A stretch of DNA of 20,544 nucleotides from an uncultured Muribaculum sp. (GTDB lineage Bacteria; Bacteroidota; Bacteroidia; Bacteroidales; Muribaculaceae). The translations under genes were made by a program, and so were the position numbers. The stretch lies in contig NZ_CAJTYX010000044.1 in assembly GCF_910583865.1 (NCBI RefSeq), forward strand, positions 1 through 20,544, written 5' to 3'. The notes under the pieces are model-generated. The model made no database searches and was not told where the DNA came from. It saw only the letters and a list, made by a program, of their open reading frames with translations. Within the stretch, counting starts at the first letter, position 1, and each line of letters opens with the position of its first letter. Positions 15,383 through 20,544 of the stretch are shown one piece after another.

Positions 15383-15741
15383 CTCAATTCTGCCACAACC
15401 GTTCTTCCTCTCAACGTATTTTATGCGTTTTTAGTGAATATTTCATGTTTTGGATTCCTGTAATATGCGACAAATCCTTAGTATGCCTGTAAATAATGCT
15501 ACGCCCATGAATTTTCCTTTACAATAAACGGTACGTTACCATGTCGTTCAAATACTCGATACGGTTCAATCATGCCAATGAGTTAATCGCCAAGACAAAT
15601 TTGACAAGATATTATCCGTTTTTGAACAGCAGTTTTCTGGCAATGGTATCGCCATTCCTTAATTTTGCATCATGCCATACGGTCGATGCACAATACAATA
15701 AACCAAGACTTCTAAGTAGATATAAAAATAATACGAATAAT
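15383..15741. other. Intergenic region between divergent DUF5686 and GH43 genes
   Basis: This 359-nt stretch carries the upstream part of the minus-strand promoter on the left and the plus-strand promoter at 15636-15667 on the right. The leader from about 15674 to the GH43 ATG is AT-rich and ends TATAAAAATAATACGAATAA. An open frame (15541-15741) continuous with the GH43 gene crosses the promoter and is not considered coding. No repeats or RNA genes were recognised. Confidence 0.45.
15636..15667 (+). promoter_or_regulatory. Promoter of the GH43 gene
   Basis: TAATTTTG at 15660-15667, followed by CA, is a full extended -7 box. TCTG at 15636-15639 lies 20 nt upstream as an imperfect -33. The start of transcription would be near 15674, with a leader of about 68 nt to the ATG at 15742. 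Confidence 0.6.
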
Positions 15742-16890
15742 ATGGACACAAGACAACTCCTACTACAGGCGATGCTTGCATACATGATTGCGGTTCCCGG
15801 ATTTGCTGCTGCCGATGACAGCGGATCATCACGAACCGAAATATTTTTGGCAGATCCTACCGTATATGTGGAGGGTGGCAAGTATTATATGGCAGGTACA
15901 CGCAGCTATGAGCCAAAGGGATTCACCTTGCTCGAAAGTTCCGACTTGCGCAACTGGAAATACGCCATGCCAGACTCCATGATTTTGCTGAAAGGCAAAA
16001 AAACATATGGGACAGAAGGTTTTTGGGCTCCACAGATTTTCAAAGATGGCGACAGTTATCTGCTGGCTTACACCGCCAACGAACAGACCGCCGTTGCTAA
16101 AGCCGCCAAGCTTACCGATCTTTATAAGCAACGTTCAATACGTCCCGTGGACAACAGTGCCAAAAACATCGATCCTTTTATTTTCAAAGACGATGACGGT
16201 AAATACTATTTCTATCATGTGCGTTTTGTGGACGGAAATATACTGCACGTAGCTGAGTTCAATCCTACAACTTTCCTGCTCAAAGGTGAACCGGTGGCAT
16301 GTTTCCGCAATACCGAGAAGTGGGAAGATACCGGTGCATATCCCAGCGCGCCAATTATGGAAGGCCCTACCGTAATTAAATTTGACGGCACATATTACAT
16401 GTTCTATTCGGCAAATCACTATCTGAGTCCGGACTATGCCGTAGGCTATGCTACGGCTTCCACTCCCATGGGGCCATGGACCAAACATCCAGCCTCACCA
16501 ATTCTACATCGAAATATTGTAGGGGAGAGAGGTTCGGGTCATGGTGATGTTTTTTTCGATAATGAAGGCAATATCCGTTACGTCTATCATGTGCATCATG
16601 ACGACACCCGCGCCAACCCACGCCGTACACGTATCATCACTCTCAACGTTGACAAGTCGAAAGGGCATCCTTATACCATAACCGCCGACCCGGCGTCGAT
16701 AATAGTGCCGGAGTTTGTCGATGACGATGAAGAGGATGCCGGAATCTCGGAAGTTGGTATTTCGGCATCAGATATAAAGCCTGTGGCATATTACTCTCTT
16801 TCAGGATGTCGAATCGAACCGTCTAAAGTCGAAAGGGGATTGTATATAGTTAGATATTCTGATGGAAATACGCATAAGATAATTCGTTGA
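15742..16890 (+). CDS. Secreted GH43-family glycosidase with C-terminal sorting-like domain
   Basis: Predicted 382-residue exported five-bladed beta-propeller glycosidase of family GH43 (arabinofuranosidase/xylosidase group). A signal peptide spans residues 1-23 (LLLQAMLAYMIAVPGFAAA). The three catalytic acids are visible: Asp38 in FLADPTVY (base), Asp144 in KNIDPFIF (pKa modulator) and Glu207 in IMEGPTVI (acid). His267 in GSGHGDVFF fits the family's metal-binding histidine. The last ~35 residues (AYYSLSGCRI, then ERGLYIVRYSDG) resemble a short type IX secretion-type C-terminal domain, suggesting surface anchoring or export by that route (inference). Subfamily and sugar specificity cannot be assigned. 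It stands alone, with no SusC/SusD pair beside it. The ATG at 15742 matches the signal peptide and promoter. Confidence 0.88.
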   Translation: MDTRQLLLQAMLAYMIAVPGFAAADDSGSSRTEIFLADPTVYVEGGKYYMAGTRSYEPKGFTLLESSDLRNWKYAMPDSMILLKGKKTYGTEGFWAPQIFKDGDSYLLAYTANEQTAVAKAAKLTDLYKQRSIRPVDNSAKNIDPFIFKDDDGKYYFYHVRFVDGNILHVAEFNPTTFLLKGEPVACFRNTEKWEDTGAYPSAPIMEGPTVIKFDGTYYMFYSANHYLSPDYAVGYATASTPMGPWTKHPASPILHRNIVGERGSGHGDVFFDNEGNIRYVYHVHHDDTRANPRRTRIITLNVDKSKGHPYTITADPASIIVPEFVDDDEEDAGISEVGISASDIKPVAYYSLSGCRIEPSKVERGLYIVRYSDGNTHKIIR

Positions 16891-16907
16891 ATTCCGGTAT
16901 AAACCAT

Positions 16908-16936
16908 GGCGGTGTGTCGAAATTCGGCATACCGCC
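16908..16936 (+). terminator. Hairpin after the GH43 gene
   Basis: GGCGGTGTGTCG (16908-16919) pairs with CGGCATACCGCC (16925-16936) around a 5-nt loop, 12 bp including two G-U pairs, beginning 17 nt after the GH43 stop. A modest T-rich tail (GTTCTTATGT) follows. Probable terminator; it also faces the convergent AraC gene. Confidence 0.6.
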
Positions 16937-17186
16937 GTTCTTATGTCCGGACGGGAGGATGTTGTCAGTCATCGCGAACGCTCTGCCTTGCAGAGAATGG
17001 CTTCAGATGGTAGGAGCTGAGGCTGAGGCTTATGGGAGCGTGATTTCCTATGTGACCGTTATCGGCTTGCCGCTTTCGTAGCATCGCGGAGAAAGAACCC
17101 GAATGTCAATAGCGACGACCTGGATGAGCCATTATGACATCCTCATGGAAAAGCATATGAAACAGTATGATCTATTGACTGATTGG
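16937..17186. other. Gap between convergent GH43 and AraC genes, with a possible small frame
   Basis: A 40-codon frame (16959-17081, plus strand) begins MLSVIANALPC and is preceded directly by GGGAGG; it resembles no family I know. A short hairpin CTCTGC-CTT-GCAGAG lies at 16981-16995, inside that frame. Further right, ATTGAC/GTCAAT (17174-17179 and 17186-17191) is an inverted repeat over the AraC stop codon. I see no convincing gene; this may be degraded coding sequence. Confidence 0.25.
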
Positions 17187-18083
17187 TCAATTCAGATGCA
17201 AACGGTATTCTCTTGGAGTGATGCCTGTCTGCTTCTTGAAGAAGCGTATGAAGTGCTGTGGGTATTGGAAACCGAGCAGTTCCGCTATCTGTTTGGTATT
17301 TAGCTGCGGTTCAGACAATGAACTCTTTGCGAAGTTTAGCATCTTCAGTTGTATATATTCCTGCGCGGTCTTTCCGGTCTCTGATTTCACAAGATCGCCG
17401 AAATAGTTTGGGGAAAGGCATATTTTGTCTGCAAAATATTTTACGGTAGGTATCCCTTCGGTTGCGCCCAATCCGTTGTCTATATAATCGTCAAGGAGTT
17501 GTTCGAATTTTCCCAATGTGCTGTGATTTAGCTCCTCGCGAGTCACGAACTGCCTTTCATAGAAGCGCATGCAGTAGTTCAGCATGACCTCGATATTGGA
17601 TATGATAAGTGACTTTGAAAATCTGTCGATCGGATGTTGCAGTTCTCGGGCTATCTTATCCATATAGTCTTGTAAGATCATTCTTTCCTCAGTGGAGAGG
17701 TGCAGGGCTTCATTGGATGCATATGAAAAGAATGAATATTGTTTGATTTTTTTGCCTAATGGTGTGCGGTGTAAAAAGTCTGGATGAAACAGCAGTCCTA
17801 CGGATTCCGGGACCGGACCGTCCTCCAGCCGATATATGCCCACGGTCTGGCCCGGGGCAAAGCTCACCACTGTCTCATCATCGAAATCGTAATTGGTCTT
17901 ACCGTAGTTTATGCGACAGCCAGTAGTCTTTTTTAGAAACAAGGCATAGAATCCGAAAGCCATGGTATGGCTGTTTTGAGGCACTGAACTGTCAAAATGG
18001 ACGATTCCGACCAATGGGTGTCGTGTCTCAAACCCGAAATATCGGTTGTACTTCTCTATTGTGTCGGCCTGATATATTTCCAT
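17187..18083 (-). CDS. AraC-family transcriptional regulator
   Basis: Predicted 298-residue DNA-binding regulator. The N-terminal ~180 residues resemble the cupin-like sensing region of AraC proteins (for example NSHTMAFGFYALFLKK and VVSFAPGQTVGIY). The C-terminal ~100 residues contain the double helix-turn-helix: TVKYFADKICLSPNYFGDLVKSETG for the first and NTKQIAELLGFQYPQHFIRFFKKQTGITPREYR for the second, the latter with the family signature. The ligand is not known. It is transcribed away from the acetyltransferase-hydrolase unit across a 237-nt gap, the usual layout for a regulator and its target, so it probably controls that unit (inference). Start ATG at 18083 lies 26 nt after a TATCTTTG -7 box. 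Confidence 0.92.
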   Translation of the reverse strand: MEIYQADTIEKYNRYFGFETRHPLVGIVHFDSSVPQNSHTMAFGFYALFLKKTTGCRINYGKTNYDFDDETVVSFAPGQTVGIYRLEDGPVPESVGLLFHPDFLHRTPLGKKIKQYSFFSYASNEALHLSTEERMILQDYMDKIARELQHPIDRFSKSLIISNIEVMLNYCMRFYERQFVTREELNHSTLGKFEQLLDDYIDNGLGATEGIPTVKYFADKICLSPNYFGDLVKSETGKTAQEYIQLKMLNFAKSSLSEPQLNTKQIAELLGFQYPQHFIRFFKKQTGITPREYRLHLN

Positions 18084-18108
18084 GCTTGTATTCCGATTAG
18101 TTTCAATG

Positions 18109-18116
18109 CAAAGATA
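18109..18116 (-). promoter_or_regulatory. -7 box of the AraC gene promoter
   Basis: The plus strand reads CAAAGATA, so the minus strand reads TATCTTTG followed by CA, matching TAnnTTTGCA. It is 26 nt upstream of the AraC ATG. No clear -33 element was seen at the expected distance. Confidence 0.45.
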
Positions 18117-18288
18117 AGTGTTTTTATAATATGGAAGGGTGGTAGGATTGAAACATATGTAATCGGGGTACTTATCTCCGTAAAGTTGGTATGTGCTGTA
18201 ATACAGGTATCTAATGCCGCCACAACAATTCCGTAATTGAGGTATATAGGTGAGTAAGATTGGTAATGGTTTCCACGATGGTTGTATC

Positions 18289-18296
18289 TAATTTTG
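18289..18296 (+). promoter_or_regulatory. -7 box for the acetyltransferase-hydrolase operon
   Basis: TAATTTTG, followed by CA, lies 25 nt before the ATG at 18321. The -33 position is poor, which fits a promoter that depends on an activator such as the divergent AraC protein (inference). Confidence 0.5.
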
Positions 18297-18320
18297 CAAA
18301 AAAAAGAAAAACAACAGCCA

Positions 18321-18884
18321 ATGACAGAAACAGAATTTTTGAAATACGTTTCATCAGGAGCGGTGATAGCTGCCGGAAGCGATGCCCACCAGGTAATGCA
18401 CCGGATGAGCCAGGATGCGTTGCGGCTCACAGCCCGAATCAACTCCTCTTATCAGGAGCCGTCCAAGTTGCGTGAACTAATGTCGGAGCTTATAGGCAAG
18501 CCGCTTGACGACCGCTTCGGATTGTTTCCACCCGTTTATACGGATTGCGGAAGGAACATAACCATTGGCCGTCGCACATTTATAAACATGGGTTGCACGT
18601 TTCAGGACTGGGGTGGAATTTCCATAGGGGATGACTGCCTAATAGGTCATAACTGTACTATCTGTACGGTGAGTCATGACAAGAACCCTGAAGCAAGGGG
18701 CAATATTGTTTGTCATCCTGTAAAAATAGGTGACAAAGTATGGGTAGGGGCGAATGTGACAATCCTGCCCGGAGTCTCGATTGGAGACGGTGCGATCATA
18801 GCCGCCGGCGCGGTGGTGACAAGGGATGTCGATGCCGGTACGATTGTCGGCGGTGTTCCAGCAAAGGTAATCAATAAAATCTGA
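18321..18884 (+). CDS. Sugar O-acetyltransferase, LacA/Maa/NodL-type hexapeptide-repeat family
   Basis: Predicted 187-residue cytosolic acetyl-CoA-dependent acetyltransferase. An N-terminal helical region (1-65) is followed by a left-handed beta-helix of hexapeptide repeats. The catalytic His119 is in TICTVSHDKNPEARG, the position of the active-site His in LacA and maltose acetyltransferase. The CoA-side turn WVGANVTILPGVSIGDGAII and the ending GTIVGGVPAKVI are hallmarks of the family. The acceptor, probably a sugar or other small hydroxyl compound, cannot be named. The ATG at 18321 begins MTETEFLKY; an upstream in-frame TTG at 18282 lies before the -7 box and is rejected. The stop is only 4 nt from the next start, so the two are one operon. 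Confidence 0.88.
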   Translation: MTETEFLKYVSSGAVIAAGSDAHQVMHRMSQDALRLTARINSSYQEPSKLRELMSELIGKPLDDRFGLFPPVYTDCGRNITIGRRTFINMGCTFQDWGGISIGDDCLIGHNCTICTVSHDKNPEARGNIVCHPVKIGDKVWVGANVTILPGVSIGDGAIIAAGAVVTRDVDAGTIVGGVPAKVINKI

Positions 18885-18888
18885 CAAT

Positions 18889-19983
18889 ATGATGAATAAA
18901 AATATCTTGACATTCATGCTTGCCGCTTCGCTATCAGCGACAGCACACACAAAGGAATCAAAGACTATGAGCAATAACGACAATAAAATCGTGACAGAAA
19001 AACTCGAACTGTCAACCGAATGGGACAAGACATTCCCAAAAAGCGAGAAAGTGGACCACAGCAAGGTGACTTTCCCTAACCGTTACGGTATCACTCTCGC
19101 CGCTGACCTTTATATTCCTAAGAACTCCAAAGGCAAACTCCCGGCAATAGCCGTCAGCGGACCATTCGGGGCGGTTAAAGAGCAGGTCTCAGGCAGATAC
19201 GCGCAGGAAATGGCTGAGCGCGGTTTCCTGACGATTGCTTTCGACCCCTCTTTTACGGGTGAAAGTGGTGGCACGCCCCGGTATGTGGCATCACCCGACA
19301 TCAATACCGAGGATTTCAGTGCCGCCGTGGACTATCTTCTGACAAGGGATGATGTCAATTCTGATAGGATCGGGATTATCGGAATCTGCGGCTGGGGCGG
19401 CTTTGCCGTAAACGCTGCCGCCAACGACCCGCGAATCAAAGCCACACTCGCATCGACCATGTATGATATGAGCCGTGTCAACGCCAACGGATATTTTGAT
19501 GCCTCGACGCCGGATGAGCGTCATGCTCTTCGTGAGAGACTTGCGACACAACGCACTGCTGACATCCGCAACGGTTACTATACCCTCGGTGGCGGTGTCG
19601 TTGACCCTCTCCCGGCTGATGCGCCTCAGTTTGTCAAGGATTACTACGATTACTACAAGACGGCTCGCGGTTATCATCCACGCTCATTGAACTCAAACGG
19701 TGGATTCAATGCCACATCGCCCATACCGTTCATCAACCTGCCGCTTTTGACTTATGCCAATGAAATCCGTAATGCCGTGATGCTCGTGCACGGTGAGAAA
19801 GCCCACTCTCTCTACTTTAGCAATGACACTTACAAGAAGTTGATGGAGAATTGGAAGCCCGGCACACCAAATAACAAGTTGCTATACGTTGTTCCCGGAG
19901 CCAGCCATACCGATCTTTACGACGAGATGGACGTAATCCCCTTTAATGAAATTGAGAAATTTTTTGATGAATATCTGAAATGA
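18889..19983 (+). CDS. Exported alpha/beta hydrolase with cysteine nucleophile (YcjY/dienelactone-hydrolase-like)
   Basis: Predicted 364-residue alpha/beta hydrolase. An N-terminal hydrophobic stretch (NILTFMLAASLSATAH) looks like a signal peptide; an internal ATG at 18967 (MSNNDNKIV) would give a cytosolic form. The elbow GICGWGG carries Cys167 in place of serine, as in the GICGxGG group related to E. coli YcjY. Other markers are the strand-turn SGPFGAVKEQVSG, the acid region VHGEKAHS and the base His340 in PGASHTDLYD. The reaction is unknown; relatives are annotated only as hydrolases. It lies 4 nt after the acetyltransferase, so the two may act on the same compound (inference). No clear terminator hairpin follows. 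Confidence 0.85.
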   Translation: MMNKNILTFMLAASLSATAHTKESKTMSNNDNKIVTEKLELSTEWDKTFPKSEKVDHSKVTFPNRYGITLAADLYIPKNSKGKLPAIAVSGPFGAVKEQVSGRYAQEMAERGFLTIAFDPSFTGESGGTPRYVASPDINTEDFSAAVDYLLTRDDVNSDRIGIIGICGWGGFAVNAAANDPRIKATLASTMYDMSRVNANGYFDASTPDERHALRERLATQRTADIRNGYYTLGGGVVDPLPADAPQFVKDYYDYYKTARGYHPRSLNSNGGFNATSPIPFINLPLLTYANEIRNAVMLVHGEKAHSLYFSNDTYKKLMENWKPGTPNNKLLYVVPGASHTDLYDEMDVIPFNEIEKFFDEYLK

Positions 19984-20073
19984 ATTCGGTTATGAAGATG
20001 CGTTTTGTTTTTCAATCATGGCAAAAGAATGAGATTTAACTTTCATTGAATACCTTTGTGCGATACTCAATGC
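19984..20073 (+). promoter_or_regulatory. Gap with an isolated -7-like box (20051-20058)
   Basis: TACCTTTG at 20051-20058 matches TAnnTTTG on the plus strand, but no -33 element sits at the right distance and no plus-strand gene follows, because the transposase remnant is antisense. It may be chance or the promoter of a gene lost when the mobile element arrived. Confidence 0.2.
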
Positions 20074-20442
20074 TCATGAGACATTTCTTATATTACGTCT
20101 GCGTTTCAGGCTGAGTTTGTCATTGTGTTTTTTGAGCATTTCCAATGCGTACTTTCGCATCGAGGCAAGGTTGACTGCACCGTTTTTAGCATGTACACGA
20201 CATTGATCTTCCTTGAATCTCACGTTAAGATGCCCGTGCAACTCGTTCTCGACACCCCGGTGTTCCATTATTAGCGCGGCATGATATGAGCTCTCAACCT
20301 TTTCCTCGCTACTGAGATAATATGCAGCTTCATTGGATCTTACTCCGTTGACCGTTCGCTCTCTGCGCATCCTGCTTATACATTTAAGCCCCGACCATGG
20401 CTTCCTTTTCCAGAAGTATCGTGAATCTGCGTTTAATCTGCC
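20074..20442 (-). pseudogene. ISAs1-family transposase, C-terminal remnant
   Basis: About 122 codons match the end of ISAs1-type DDE transposases. In order: PWSGLKCISRMRRERTVNG (family form WPGLK...V.R.R..NG), EAAYYLSSEE (family YYISS), then EHRGVENELHGHLNVRFKED (family HWGIEN.LHW.LDV.F.ED) and RKYALEMLKKHNDKLSLKRR. The Trp and Asp of the LHW/LDV region are replaced by Gly and Asn. Upstream the frame is closed by TAA at 20443-20445, where about 250 N-terminal residues should be, and no match to the rest was seen up to the window edge. It is therefore truncated or decayed. The longest stretch with an ATG is 20074-20370. Terminal inverted repeats were not identified. Confidence 0.75.
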
Positions 20443-20544
20443 TTACGAAAATACCCGAAAACACTGGCGAAAAACCTCCTGCGAAAAACTCGTAGATTCA
20501 AGAACGAAGTGCAAAATTCATCGCTCTGAATAGCCCAATATTTT
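20443..20544. other. Unassigned right edge of the window
   Basis: The 102 nt beyond the transposase remnant translate with stops or without family resemblance in the frames I read. It may be decayed insertion-sequence DNA or the neighbouring locus; the window ends before this can be told. Confidence 0.3.

Noticed and set aside
15541..15741. N-terminal extension of the GH43 gene
   Set aside because: It includes the promoter box at 15660-15667 and hides the signal peptide beginning at 15742.
17103..17303. Plus-strand frame over the 3' end of the AraC gene
   Set aside because: Antisense to the conserved helix-turn-helix; no family resemblance.
20333..20533. Plus-strand frame over the transposase remnant
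   Set aside because: The minus strand carries the ISAs1 signature here; the plus frame is a shadow.
1..20544. CRISPR arrays, tRNA or rRNA genes, prophage or conjugation genes, defence systems
   Set aside because: No regularly spaced repeats, cloverleaf-type sequences or recognisable system genes were seen on either strand.

Overview
The window looks like chromosomal DNA of a gut-type Bacteroidales bacterium, probably close to Muribaculaceae (inference). Four things point there: promoters of the Bacteroidota type (TTTG / TAnnTTTG, often extended to TAnnTTTGCA), a fused LpxC-FabZ protein, a DUF5686 outer-membrane protein, and a secreted glycosidase ending in a type IX secretion-like C-terminal domain. 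Most genes are housekeeping or envelope genes; the only mobile-element trace is a broken transposase at the right edge.

Layout. 253-1058 (+): a small efflux pump of the Gdx/SugE type, translationally coupled to a NimA-like flavin-binding protein. 1039-2061 (-): an exported HSL-type esterase whose 3' end overlaps the NimA-like gene tail to tail. 2192-6517 (-): carA-carB, carbamoyl phosphate synthase, with an upstream -7 box, a large inverted repeat near that promoter and a hairpin after carB. 6797-7111 (+): a TM2-domain membrane protein with a near-consensus promoter. Behind it lies about 290 nt of strongly foldable DNA ending in an intrinsic terminator. 7475-11967 (+): lpxD, lpxC/fabZ, lpxA and a secreted GHL10-type hydrolase, an envelope operon for lipid A and hydroxyacyl-ACP supply. 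12000-12103: two tandem hairpins between convergent genes. 12115-12618 (-): flavodoxin. 12753-15356 (-): DUF5686 outer-membrane protein. 15742-16890 (+): secreted GH43 glycosidase. 17187-18083 (-): AraC-family regulator, divergent from 18321-19983 (+), an O-acetyltransferase plus an exported cysteine-type alpha/beta hydrolase. 20074-20442 (-): C-terminal remnant of an ISAs1-family transposase.

How they work together. lpxD, lpxC and lpxA cover the acylation and deacetylation steps of early lipid A synthesis, and the fused FabZ domain dehydrates the same hydroxyacyl-ACP pool. carAB makes carbamoyl phosphate for pyrimidines and arginine. The AraC gene and the two-gene unit opposite it look like a self-contained regulated module.

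I saw no clear new defence system, CRISPR array, tRNA or rRNA. The least explained parts are the structured stretch between the TM2 gene and lpxD, the 16-bp palindrome just before lpxD, the inverted repeat at carA, and a flavodoxin with an altered FMN-contact loop. All structures and promoters were found by eye, without folding or database searches.
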